A DNA stretch of 64,000 nt from Nectonema munidae. Lineage: Eukaryota; Nematomorpha; Nectonematoida; Nectonematidae. This document shows positions 50,135 to 61,362 of this stretch, piece after piece. The notes beneath the pieces were generated by a model, which was not told the DNA's origin, ran no database searches, and worked only from the letters and a program-made list of their open reading frames with translations. Numbering within the stretch: the first letter of the stretch is position 1; each line of letters opens with the position of its first letter. A program made the translations under genes and the position numbers. The DNA is taken from positions 186,001 through 250,000 of the forward strand of contig JAUIRK010000728.1 in assembly GCA_030549495.1 (NCBI GenBank). Reading direction: 5' to 3'.

Positions 50135-50843
50135 GTTTAGTTATAAACTAAATTAGTTAAAACTTTAGTTATAAATTATAATATTTTTTAAAAATTTGAT
50201 ACTAACTATCGTAATTTTTTTAAATAGAATTTTTCTTCATATTCATAAAAGTAAAGATGTCATGGGGGTTTTTTTTAATTGAGAAGGCACTATTATCCCC
50301 CTTGTGTCGAACTATGATCAGCAAAGGCTTGAATATAATTTAATTCGAAATATTTCTTGATTTTTTAATGTTCAAACGTTCTCATCATCGTCTCCGTCAA
50401 CATTTCTTAACAAAAACCAAATTACTATAACTAATTCGGTCGTAATTTTTTTATCAAAAACTTGGGAGTAGAAAAATTCAGGTAAAGTATTAGAGAAAAA
50501 TTTAATCTAAAAAATTCTAACCATTTTAAAATCCGTTTTGAAAAAAAACATCAATTTACAAGCTACTCTCTTAACAACTCAATGAAAACGATCTTTTTCT
50601 AATATTTATTAATTTCTTATTTATTCTATGAAAATTTGTAAATGTTAAATTAGAAATATTAAGTTCAAAATATGTTGATTAGTTTTTAAATTTGGTGTAT
50701 TTCTAATATATGTCTAATCCTGCAAAATGGCTAGTTTGTAAACATCTAGTTAACGAATATAAAAAATTGTGCCACACCTTTTCCATGAGTTTATTTCGAC
50801 ATACATTCTTTTAGTTGTCCGTGCTGAAAATTATTCGTTTCCC
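50135..50843. other. Region upstream of HD-PTP
   Basis: AT-rich sequence holding the SINE fragment above. TTCTTTTAG at 50806-50814 looks like an acceptor, so the leader of HD-PTP may be spliced and its promoter lie further upstream. No core promoter element is clear. Confidence 0.4.
50278..50340 (-). repeat. SINE family S1 fragment
   Basis: The plus strand reads GAGAAGGCAC, then CTTGTGTCGAACTATGA and AGCAAAG, matching 36165-36215 in the same orientation. The tRNA-like promoter part is missing. Confidence 0.5.
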
Positions 50844-51005
50844 ATGGAAGGCTGTCCCAAGTTGCCTATGATGAAAGTGAAGTTCAAGATTTCTCCAGAA
50901 TCTGTAAACTTTTCGCAAATCCTTCTTCACTTGATCCGAGAAATTTACAAAGAAGATCCGACCCAGTACTCCCAGCAAATTTCCCTATTGAATGCGTTGC
51001 GTGAG
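50844..51005 (+). CDS. PTPN23: HD-PTP coding exon 1
   Basis: It begins MEGCPKLPMMKVKFKI (human PRMPMIWLDLK) and ends LLNALRE in phase 0 at donor GTATCT. I chose the ATG at 50844 because an in-frame upstream ATG (50769) lies before a likely acceptor at 50814 and reads as unrelated hydrophobic sequence. Confidence 0.82.
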
Positions 51006-54000
51006 GTATCTTGCCCCCTACTGCTGTTTTTCACTATTCAAAATTTTCCCCAATGCGCATATAGTTGACAAGTGCTCAATAAATTTCTAAATGGGCCTTA
51101 ACGTGTAAAATTTAGAAAATCTATTGTTGGGATTAGTATCAGTGTTAAATTAGCATTGGTGTTAAGGTTGAGGTGATGTTTAGTGTTAGTTAGTTCAATC
51201 GTACATACAAATATTTACATTTTCATTTTTTAACATCCTTGACACAAACTTTCCTATACACATCCATACATACATACGAATGCTTACATTTTGACATTAG
51301 GCACTTAATTGTTGAGTGGTTTAGCTTACTTGTATTCACTTGTTTCACATTTGCAGGATATAGTAGTCAGCCTGTGTGCTGGAAAGGGCCCTCTGACCAA
51401 ACTGAAGCAGTATTATAAGCAACTCTTTTGGCTCACCAAACACTTTCCCAGCTTAGAAAGCAGTGCTGTGGAAAGGGGTCAAGCTTCTAAAAAGCTCTCT
51501 ATTCTCAGCAATAAGCGCAAGCATAGGGAAGGTGTGGAGGATGAGTACCCGCTTTATTCCTGGCAAGACTTGACGTATCCCAATTCTAGTGAAGTCAGCT
51601 CCAGCATCATTTTGGAAAAAGTTTCCATTTTGCACAACATCGCTGTTTCCTACTCCTTCCTAGCAGAAGACTCAATGGACTACACAACGACTGATGGTAT
51701 ATTCATTTTTTCAATCTTGCTTTTCGAATATCTGTATATCTGATGGTGGCAAGCTTTTAGGGGTGATCAAATGCATATTATATAATGCAAATCCGAATTT
51801 TGATGTAATTGTTTATTGTTTATTACATAAGTGTCTGAGCCAATCTGCACCATCGGAAAGGTTTTTTTTATTACACTTTATAATTTGTTATTTTTTTTAT
51901 GCATTTTTTTCTTGAATTAATCTTTCTTTCAAATGCATATTGCTTTGTAATTAAATTTAATCAATCTATATTTGCCTTTATATTCTCTGGGATCCAGAGA
52001 AACAAGTATTTTGCATTTGTGTTTTTAAGTCAAATCCATTTAAAGAGGATATGCTAAGAGAGCGAGAGAGGAAGAATCTTAGTGCTTTTAAGGTTGCTTG
52101 ATGAAACAAAAGTGCTTACCTTTTATTTTATTTAGTGATCGGGCGATGCCAAATCCTTGTACGACGATTCTAAATGTGAAAAATTAAAAATTAAATTAAT
52201 TCTTAAGTATGTTTGATTGAAACAAAGGATGATGATAAACAAAATACCATTCTTTCGTTAATATGCGCACGTTGGGATCAGAAATACCTACGGCATATTA
52301 ACCGATTCGCATATTATCCGAGCGCATTTTAGCGGAAACTTTTTCACGTTTTAATATTGAAAACATATTTTAAAAATAAAAAGAATAGGAACTCAAGTAT
52401 CGCAAGGTACTTGTGAAAACTTCCGATGCTATTCTGATATTAAAAAAGACGATTCCGATTAATCGTTCCATCACTAATTGGAATTTTATTATCCCAACTC
52501 TGTGAATTTTTCAATGAAAAGTGTTTACTCAGTTTCAAAAATTGTTTTTGTGACAAACAGGTTCCTCCTCTGAAAATGGGATGACTTAATCTGGAAGCCA
52601 AAAGAGACGCTAACTTTGCTTTAGCAACTAAGACATTAAATTTTATGGACAAATCCATTTTTTTCTATCTACATTATTTGGGCCATTATTAGTATTCTTA
52701 GATTTCGGAATAATTTGTATTTCTATTTTTGGAATCCTGATCTTTAAGGGTATTCCTTCGACTTTGTGTTGGATCAAGTAACTTTTTTGTTTTTAGTTGT
52801 CGGTATCGCATCCAAGGGAAGAGTAAACTTCCATACCTTGACAGGATAGTCACAATCAGGAATCGAAACCAGACCGTCTGAATCGAGACCCCACGCCCTT
52901 ACCACTAGACCATTTGCCGACACAAATTCTCATTAATAAATTGTAATCTCTACCATCCCGAAATGTATCTTGATTAGAGTTATTTGTCTTGATTCAATCA
53001 ATCAATCAATTGAAGCATACAATAAGGTTGAAAGTTATTGGGATTCACGATCCAACGAAGTACTTTTGCCTCAAATCTATTTAAAAATAGACACAGTTAT
53101 GATGAAGAAAATTCCATTTTTATTTTCTAATTTCATGACGATGCCCCCTCCTCGTATCCATAATAGTTTTTCAAGGCGACAGCCCTGATCCGGCTAGCGT
53201 TTTTCTCCTAAATATCTTTAAAGCCTGCTTTTATATTGACTTTTCAAGAGTTAAACTTTTTTTTCCATTTTTTAGAATGTACTTAAAAAATTTATCTCAG
53301 ACTCGATTAAAATCTCCGATTCTACCGACTTCGCAACCCTACAATCTACTCAACCTCTTTAAATTTTCCTAATCTAATATTTTTAAAAACAACGAGTAGT
53401 ATTTCCTACTTATAACTTTAAATCTGAAAAAGGAAGAAGGTTTCTTTTTTTTCTAAATAAACAAATTTTTCTTGAATTTCTAAATTTTTGTAGAGAAGCT
53501 ATGAATAAACTCTAAAATCTCTTGTTAAATATTCTCTGTGCAAGTTTAATTCCTGCAATGCTTACTTTTGGTTCATTAGAAACACTTAAAAAGGAATTTT
53601 TATCTATGCAATTATAGCAAGCTGTGGAGACGTAGATATGATGCTTTTCCAAATTCAAGGACTTGAATATCTTATTCTTAATTTATTTTATAACTCATAT
53701 ACCTTAAAGGCTTTCTGAGAGAAGGTGAGATTTCATTTTTTCAGAATAGCTCTTTTATCTCTTCATTCATTAAAATTAAAACAATTCACTCGACAGATTT
53801 TCGCGTTGAAAAAACAGACGTAGTCAAAAATATAAATGCTAACGTATATTTTGCTATTATGATAATCTACCGTGAAAGTAAAATCTTATGAAATGCACAA
53901 CATTGATTTTATAGCAGAATAAGCGTTCTTTTCTTCTCAATAACAAGCACCTGTGAATTTTCTAAAACAAATCTTGACCGCTCGTATCCTCGCGTCAATA

Positions 54001-57000
54001 TTCAAGATCAAATCTAGTTTGTCCATGGGGCGAGCCGAACTTACCGATATGCATTCAGGTATCTACTACCACTTTCTCGAGAACTTCAAAATCTTACATC
54101 CAAAAAATGTCTGGAATGCAAGGACACCTTAAAGATTCAATTCTCTTCTCATATAATGAGTGTGCAAATGGTAATCGGGGAAGATTAACCAATTATTATT
54201 AAGCGGTGAATAAGCCTGACCAATCAATTCACTGTAACCAGTAATTCACTGGTTAATTCAACTCGTAAAACCTTTGGCAAATCATCATGAAATTGATACT
54301 TTTGAACCATTTTTAACGGCTGCAATGCAATGCCTTGTGTAATTATATCATGTCTTTTTAAAAACGGCATTGCCCAACCTTATTTCCATGTTTTGGTACT
54401 TGTATCTATGCTATAATTTTCATTTTTTCCCTTTTCTTGATGGAGTATTTTTGTCTCATGTATATCTATGGAGTCAACATTTTCCATAAATTAAACGCTT
54501 AATCGATCGGTTAAAAGATATTAGGCAAAGAATTAATCCGGTCAACGAAAACATTATTATACCATATCACTACTGTGAACTCGTAAAGAAGATATGCACG
54601 ATGCAAATAGGTGATGAATCAGTGTATCGCTTGTGTAATAATCTAATGAATTCAACATTTCAGATCTTTGTCCCGAATTGCATTTTTCAAACGATTACGA
54701 GGATGTTGTCTCTCTCGAAGGCAGTGATCGCATGCTACCTTTGGCTCTTCCTGTACTCTTCCACTTTAGACTAAACTTTGCTTGAAACTGATGGCAGATG
54801 TTGTGACTCCCAGATTATGCTATCTCAATGTCAGCATAACCAGACAGTCCAAAAACAATTTTTATTGGTAACTGAGTGAATACTTCCCACATAAGACTAT
54901 CAGTTATGTAAAGTGGCTTGTTCCCTCCTTTTGTAAGTAATTTCAATATTCAACACATGTTAGACCAAAATGAATGGGTGTTAGTGTTGTGTGTATGTAT
55001 GTTGAATTAAAAAGATGTTTATCCTAGTATGTATGTTGATTGCAGAATGGGCATAATCGATTGGTGTTTTTGTTAGGCTTAATTTTGTAAAGATATTCAG
55101 GCGTGTTCATTTCTCTTATTATCCGATTGGGAAATTACCGAGATGGTTTAATAGCGATTCTGCCTTTCCTTAGGACTAAAGGCAGCCTGCTCCCATTTCC
55201 AAAGCGCTTCTTCCGCGTTTAAGAAAGTGATTGACGAGTTGCGTTCCATGCCTCAGATGAGGATGGACGAATCTTTTTCGGAAGATCTTTATAACTTTTA
55301 CAAGATTGTTATGATGGCGCAAGCTCAAGAGTGCATTTTACACAAATCCCTTCTTGATCACAAGTCCGCAACAGTCATTTCAAAAGTAATTTTTCTCTTA
55401 CAACGTCTTCCAAATGACTACTTAGTAGAAAAACGTTTTTCTTTTATTATTGCCTCTTTCCGTAATCCACTTCAAAAACTTGTGCATCAACATAAACTCT
55501 GAAACTATTCCACGCAATTTGTAATTTATGATTTCTGTGTTGCAGGCAAGAAATCTTTTCTCTAATAAGCATGCAATTCGATTGAAATTTAATGAAAAAT
55601 AAAGTCAAAGATACCAAAAGTTTATTCTGGAATTATGAGTCTTCAAGAGGAGATTAAATATGCACTTTGCATAAAGTGTAATGTTGATTGATATCTGTAT
55701 AAAAACATTGTGGGATTGAATGACATTTAAAAAAAACAAAAAAAATAAAATCCTAGCAATGCTATTTAGAAATTACATTTTAGACTTTCCTAACTGACAT
55801 CGATACAAAGAAAATATTTTAAGTATATAAGCTTTTAAATTATAACATTTATTAAAATTAGATATTAAAATTTAATGCAAAAATATGAGCTTGTCTCCCC
55901 TCTATTTTCTGATTTATTTCTTCTAGCAGAGTAAACTTGTGCACCACATCCAAACTTCAACTAAAACTGGGGTGAACGTGAAGCAAAATTGCCAACTATA
56001 AAGTAGAAACATAGATAACTAAAAGTTGAGAAGAGGCGTCAAAAAGGAAGCAAATTTGGTTGACGTTACCTGTGAACAATCCCGAACTTTACTTAAATTT
56101 AGACTTCAATTTGTCGATTGATTCGGCTGATAAAATTGATCAACAATAAAAACTTTACTGATATCGATATCTCATAGGTACACCACTACTATTTAGCCAA
56201 GGGAATGATGATAAAAGTATATAGTAACAGAAAAATTTACTATTTTGCTAACAAGTACAGAGAATATTTTTGCAGCACTTCAAAGATGTATTGATCAAAC
56301 GTTTTTTATCTGTCACTATTAAACTTTTTTGATTAGCTGTATTACATTTCCATTTCCTTACTTCTACTAGCTTTTGCAAGAATATTATTGAAGTTGGCAG
56401 AAAAAGGATGAAGAGATGGGATGAATTTTGACTCATTTCCTTCACATTGATAAAACTGTATTTGTTGAAAGTAAAAATAATGTTATAAATATAGAAAGAA
56501 CATCAATATTTTAAATATAATTAAAGTCAAACCTCGTTATCTTTAAAGGCCCAGCGTCACAATAAGGGAATTTGTACAGAGGTCAAAAATAGTTTAAGAC
56601 TGATGAAAAAGTTTTCAATCTTTAGATGTCTCCATCAATATAATCGAGATTTATATCTCGTTATGTAATAGAAAGAAAATCATTAGACGAGTCGGTTAAA
56701 ATTCTCTTATATAGGAAATGCGTTGTCTTCTCACGCATATAGTGAACGGAGTATACGAATAAGGATAAGCTTAACTCAACCGTAAACTTAGCCACAGACC
56801 AAATGTGGCCCTTAAGATAATTTTATTCAGCCTCTAGCTTAATGAGATTCGAAGTCAATAGATTTTCTTTGTATAACTATAATACAAATATTAGTATTTA
56901 ATGAAATCATCCCGATTTTTGATCTATATTTCAGGCGAACCTTGTGAATATTCTTGAAAAATAGCTCAATATAATATCCATATATATTTGTGATAGAGTT

Positions 57001-60000
57001 CTAGCTACAATTAGAAGTAATCGAATAGAAATATGATATTAGTTCATAAAAAAAATTTCAACATTTTACAAATATTCCGAGAATAATCCCTTAAGTTCAA
57101 ATTTCTTGCAGCAAACTTATTTCTGTTTAGTCAATTTTACATTAACGAACACTTTTTTCACGAATGAACGTTGAAAAATCGCAAGTTTAACGAAGGGGCA
57201 TATGCCCTCTGGCGAGACTTCTTTGGGGCGGCAAATATAAAAAAAGTATATGCATAACATACAAGTCCATTTTAAATAATGAAAGAAAACTTTTAAAAAT
57301 GGCTATCAATTCTGATGGAAATGAATTTTGAAAACTCATGTGAAGCACAAAAATATGATGTAATTGCATGATCTGAAACCTGCCATTCAATTTGAAAGAT
57401 TATTTTTTAAAAATGGCGTGTAAAATTTTTCTTTACCTCCGCCCATGCTCTAAATTTAGCAATGGAGGGGGGGGGGGCGTCACTAACACTATTGCACTGG
57501 GAGGTGGGAGGACTGTAATTTTTGAGTTGAATGCCATATAAGCATATGAGGGACTTATATGCCAAAATTAAGTCCTCTTAATTTTATGACTTATTCTGGG
57601 ATCAAATGGGTTAATGAGTTAGTTTGGGGTATTCGAGTTTTGTGCAATACCAATGCAACACTAATTTACCAAGCTATCTAAGACATGAATTGAAAAGAAA
57701 GAAGCAACGCGAGACTAGTGTTCTATTCTTGCCTACCTTTGATGTGACTATTTTGCTAAATATTCATTGATATGGCAAAGCTGAATAGCTCAAGCTACTC
57801 ATTAACAAATGTGCTTCCAGAAAAATCAGGCTACATTAAGTAACTTGATATAAAGGTTAAAGGTGGTATAGTATTTTATCGATAAGGCACTGAGTACCGC
57901 TGACATCGAGCTATGACTTTTGGCAGAAGAGAATCGAACCCGAGACTTTCAGGTTCAGAGCCTGCGCTCTAACCAATCGGTCACGCAACTACTAGGGTTA
58001 ATTTGATAAAACCTATCTTAAAACCAAAGAAACACTCAGGCGTCATTTTAAGACGACAGTGGGATCAAATGGAAGATTCTATGATTTGGAGATATGGAAC
58101 AGCGTTATTTCCTATATTGTTCCTCTGCTTTCCAATATTTGTTCGCTTGTTTTGCTGCACAGCCTGCAACCATACTCATGGCAGATACGCGTTTTTTAGA
58201 TTTCCTTTCAACTGGCGCAGTGGTATGACTCAGCTTTGGCTTTTATAGACGGCATTTGCTTCAATTCTTTCATGGAAACGCACTCCTACTCCATATGGCA
58301 TTCCTTCATCAAATTCAAAGGCATTTTCTACCAATCCCTCTCCTACCTTCACCAATCAATGCACTTTGAAACGCAGAAAAAGTGGGGTGTGAGTCTGGCT
58401 TATTTAGAAGCTGCTTCTGATAGCGTATTTTTCTTATTCACTGCTTATCACTTACTCGGCAGGGGTGGGCGCTCACACTAGCGCTGATTTTCACTCTTCA
58501 AATATGTTCCTCAATTTGCATAATAGTTGACAAGTGTTCAGCCAATTTCTAAATGCAACTCAATGTCTAAAATTTGAAAACCTTTGTTCGCGCAATCGTA
58601 CATACATACATTTACCTATGCATTCTTCCCACAAATTTTTAAATGAATATGGTACCCTCAACTATAGATATATCAGTCATATCGAGGGCAATTTATTTTG
58701 GACCTAAAAATCCTATATTTATGACTTTATATGTTTTTTGACTCTTTATGATAATTCTTTAAATTGAGATAAAATTAAATGTAGATAAAATGACGCGGAG
58801 ACTTCATAAATAAAAGTTGTAAAGAAAATAAATTGAAAACGTTGAGTAAATCTTTTATTTAAAACAAAATACAAGCAATAATATTTCGGTCACTATGACC
58901 TTCTTCAGGTATATTATATGACGTAAAATGAAAGCGTGTAGTGTCTTGCTCAATATTATTGCTTGAGATAAAATTAGTTTTGAGACATTTTTTGGGTGTA
59001 GACAAAATTCATTTTTATTCGCTTTCTTTGCCCTCCTGCCATCACTGAAAAATAGAATGATATGAGAAACATTCATTTGATTTGAAAGGTATAGGGTATT
59101 TATGGCAATACTTTCAGAGAAAAGTTGTTTCCTAGATTTTCAAATTCAATTAATGTTTCACTTTTTCCACCACGTGCTAAGGACAATAACAATTCATCAA
59201 TATCCATAAATTTACATTCCATGTTTAAGGAATACTTTTTTTCTTATAAAGTAGTAAAGATTTTACAAATTTTTAGGTTAGCTACGCTGAAAAAGTTGAC
59301 GTTGATGACTACAAGAGTTATGAGTCTTTGCTCTTTACAGAAGCGATTGAATTCCTCAGAGACTTGGTAATAGGCAAATTGACATCGCTAACGAAAGAAA
59401 ATGACTTCATATATCACGAGGTTGTGCCCAAAGTTAGTGACTTGCCGAGTCTCACTGCTGTCTCCCTGGTGAAAGGAGTTGACACCTTGGATATTTTTGG
59501 CCCTAACGACACAACCACCTCCGATAGGGACAAGATGTCCCTGGATCAAGATCTCTTCGCCACACTCCTGCCCTTCTACATACACGAAGCGCATTCCATC
59601 TACAGTGAAAAAAAGGCTCAACTCTTCAGAGATACTGACCTCCTCGTCACGGAAAAGGATAAGGACCTGGACGCTTTTTTGTCCTCTCTCAAAGTTTCGG
59701 GAGTGCAAGCCCTCACGGAGCCCCAAAGATATACAACGCTCGACACACTCGAGGTTGACTGTAACATGCCCCAAGCCTTGATTCATGTGTGCGCTGAAAT
59801 GAGTGTCAAAATCGCGGATTCTGGCCAAAATGATTTCTTGTGTGCCATTGAGAACAACATTTCACAAGTAGAGCAATTGAGTGGTCGCGCTCACAAGCAA
59901 GTGTCTGGCATAGCCAGTCTCTACTACCTTGATAGCGCACCTGAAAAGAATGAGTTTGAATCTCTCAACCAAAAGCTGAAGGAAGCGATCGTCTTTGATG

Positions 60001-60054
60001 AAAAGCTGAAGCAAGTTTGGATGGAGAAGAAGAAACTAATCACCCTTCTTTCAA
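50844..60054 (+). CDS. PTPN23: HD-PTP / PTPN23, 5' part (BRO1 domain and start of V domain)
   Basis: HD-PTP is a BRO1-family endosomal protein that works with ESCRT complexes in sorting receptors to multivesicular bodies; in animals it ends in a phosphatase-like domain. Five coding exons are seen: 50844-51005, 51357-51696, 55174-55385, 58200-58424 and 59277-60054, all GT-AG and in phase. They encode about 572 residues. The BRO1 domain covers residues 1 to about 390 and the V domain starts after it. Family-specific matches are MAQAQECILHKSLLD (human AQAQECLLEKSMLD), ENDFIYHEVVP (human DNDFIYHEAVP) and YIHEAHSIYSEKKAQL (human AAHEASSLYSEEKAKL). These fit HD-PTP better than ALIX. The last exon ends in phase 1 at donor GTAAGT, so the rest of the gene lies beyond the window; no further exon is visible to 64000. 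The BRO1 domain has an insert of about 25 residues. Confidence 0.88.
51020..51310 (+). repeat. Dispersed repeat family A, copy 2
   Basis: Begins within about 20 bp of the HD-PTP exon 1 donor. Shared blocks include ATAGTTGACAAGTGCTCA, AATTTCTAAATGG, GTGTAAAATTT, GTTGAGGT, TTTAGTGTTAG and CATACATACATACGAATG. See 25975-26235, 58465-58645 and 60110-60440. Confidence 0.7.
51357..51696 (+). CDS. PTPN23: HD-PTP coding exon 2
   Basis: It follows acceptor TTTGCAG. It encodes DIVVSLCAGKGPLTKLKQYY, a Lys/Arg/Ser-rich insert, then YSWQDL and ILEKVSILHNIAVSYSFLA, the BRO1 block that reads EQACILYNLGALHSML in human. Ends in phase 1 at donor GTATAT. Confidence 0.88.
51697..54663. other. HD-PTP intron 2, first part
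   Basis: AT-rich intron that contains the SINE at 52787-52925. I find no further exon; short open stretches at 52440-52658 and 52970-53188 show no family match I know. Confidence 0.35.
52787..52925 (-). mobile_element. tRNA-derived SINE, family S2
   Basis: On the minus strand the A-box TGGTCTAGTGGTAAGGG is followed by the B-box GGTTTCGATTCC, with the spacing of a tRNA gene. The acceptor stem does not pair, so this is a SINE head or tRNA relic rather than a working tRNA. The body differs from family S1. Confidence 0.72.
54664..54785 (+). other. Possible alternative terminal exon of HD-PTP
   Basis: After acceptor ACATTTCAG a GC-richer stretch stays open for about 40 codons (LCPELHFSNDYEDVVSLEG and then MLPLALPVLFHF) to a TGA at 54783. 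It starts in the phase needed by exon 2 of HD-PTP. Using it would end the protein inside BRO1. I know no homologue; it could also be a relic of an unrelated gene. Confidence 0.3.
55174..55385 (+). CDS. PTPN23: HD-PTP coding exon 3
   Basis: LKAACSHFQSASSAFKKVID and MAQAQECILHKSLLDHKSA mark the BRO1 core. Acceptor TTCCTTAG, donor GTAATT, phase 0. Confidence 0.92.
55386..57844. other. HD-PTP intron 3, nothing recognised
   Basis: AT-rich intron with an 11-nt G run at 57467-57477. TTAA next to AAATGGG near 57605 resembles one end of the small piggyBac-like MITE, without a partner. Confidence 0.35.
57845..57998 (-). mobile_element. tRNA-derived SINE, family S1, copy 3
   Basis: On the minus strand GACCGATTGGTTAGAGCGC (A-box) and GTCTCGGGTTCGATTCTC (B-box) are followed by CATAGCTCGATGTCAG and a body collinear with 36010-36290. 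It lies about 200 bp before HD-PTP exon 4. Confidence 0.78.
58200..58424 (+). CDS. PTPN23: HD-PTP coding exon 4
   Basis: Seventy-five codons, ISFQLAQWYDSALAFIDG to SLAYLEAASDS, the BRO1 helices that follow LLDNRKS in human. The acceptor is TTTTTTAG; donor GTATTT, phase 0. Conservation is lower than in exons 3 and 5. Confidence 0.82.
58465..58645 (+). repeat. Dispersed repeat family A, copy 3 (shorter)
   Basis: It starts about 40 bp after the HD-PTP exon 4 donor. Shared blocks include GCGCTGATTTTCACTCTTCA, GCATAATAGTTGACAAGTG, CCAATTTCTAAATG and AATCGTACATACATACATTT. The middle part of the family is missing. Confidence 0.68.
59277..60054 (+). CDS. PTPN23: HD-PTP coding exon 5, end of BRO1 and start of V domain
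   Basis: The largest exon, about 259 codons. ENDFIYHEVVP closes BRO1. DQDLFATLLPFYIHEAHSIY (human GPDIFAKLVPMAAHEASSLY) opens the V domain. Ends in phase 1 at the consensus donor GTAAGT. Confidence 0.93.
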
Positions 60055-60109
60055 GTAAGTCTTATGTTTAGTGAATATAGATGTCATCACCTGGCTATGA
60101 CGCTGTTTT

Positions 60110-60440
60110 TGAGATTTGAGTATGTATGTATGCTTAGATCTTTTTTGTGTCAGACGTGTATTAATACAAAAAAAGTTTCTGTCAAGAATGTCAAAAAATG
60201 TGTATGTACGATCGCGCTAACACTAAACCTAACCTCAACTCGAAACTAGCACTGCTGCTAATTCTACACCAATCCTCAGCAATAGGTTTCCAAAATTTTA
60301 CACATTAGGGTCCATTTAGAAATTGGCTGGAGCAGTTGTCAAGTATTATGCAAATTGAAGAACAAATCTGAATAGTCAAGATCAGCAGTGCAGCGTATCG
60401 CCTATTGTTCTAACTGTAAAACAACCAACTCTACCTACGA
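60110..60440 (-). repeat. Dispersed repeat family A, copy 4
   Basis: It lies about 60 bp after the HD-PTP exon 5 donor and is inverted relative to copies 2 and 3. Shared blocks include CAGACGTGTATTAATAC, TCTGTCAAGAATGT, GCGCTAACACTAAACC, CCATTTAGAAATTGGC and TATTATGCAAATTGAAGAAC. Confidence 0.72.
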
Positions 60441-60945
60441 AATGGAGTTTCATAGCCTCGATCGTATGTAATATCAGATTACTGAGACATTATTAGAGCA
60501 CTAACTAGTAAATTAAGATCAAAGAACTGATTTAAATCTTGAGACATATAACTTGATGGAAAATGTTGATCGATAATTTTGGTTCCCTGACAATTGAAGT
60601 GATATAATCAATAGCACAGGACATAGAGACATCATTATACATAAGAGTAGTGGACAAATGCTGCTCTTTGGTCAATCTAGGTCTTTCCTGTTTGGTGGAC
60701 GCCACTGAAATCCATTTTAAATAAATTTTTTCTACTTATTTTTGGTGGACGGAAAAAACCCCCCGGAGGAAAAAAACCCCCGAGGAAAAAATCCCCCAAG
60801 GAAAAAATCAAACTTAGATGGATAGAATTATTCATTGTTATGAGACTTGTAATATAGATAACTTAAAATAACAAAAAATGACATTAGAAGATCAAAATTT
60901 TATTTTATAGTAAAAAATAAACTGTATTATATATGACTGTAAAAC

Positions 60946-61362
60946 TCAAAAACTTAGATCAAAAGCAATACTTTTTAGAAAACATAAAATTGTTCTACTT
61001 TCTATGTCTTCCACGATATTTTTAATACGATTATTCGAGTCTTTGTATTTCTTTTTTTGTTTGATTGGAGGATGACCTGCAAAGAATTGTGTCACAAATG
61101 TTTCTTGTATCGCCTGCTCTTTTTGAATGCATCTTAAAAAGGCAAAAATATTGGGATGTGAACAACCAACTAGTGATGCGAAACTTCGATGCCATCCTTC
61201 AACAGCGTTATTAGTTTTTGGTAGGTCTTCTTGAACTCTTGCATACATATTCCAAATACTTTTATCGAATCTTGGTTGTCTTCGGATTCGACGACTACAT
61301 CTTCCAATGTAATTATCTTCGAAATAATTTAGCACATCGGTTGCCTCTTCAGGTAGATCCAA
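60946..61362 (-). pseudogene. Mutator-like (MULE) transposase, C-terminal fragment
   Basis: About 138 open codons. Key blocks are VLNYFEDNYIGR, RRQPRFDKSIWNMYARVQ, TNNAVEGWHRSF, HPNIFAFLRCIQKEQA and RIKNIVEDIE, the usual C-terminal part of animal MULE transposases of the FLYWCH-linked type. The catalytic N-terminal two thirds are absent, so it is a remnant. Inverted repeats surround it (60691-60765 and 61545-61617). Confidence 0.82.

Noticed and set aside
52440-52658. Minus-strand open frame in HD-PTP intron 2
   Set aside because: No recognisable domain, splice context or repeat match.
59388-59828. Minus-strand open frame of 146 codons opposite HD-PTP exon 5
   Set aside because: Shadow of the V-domain coding exon, which has clear homology on the plus strand.
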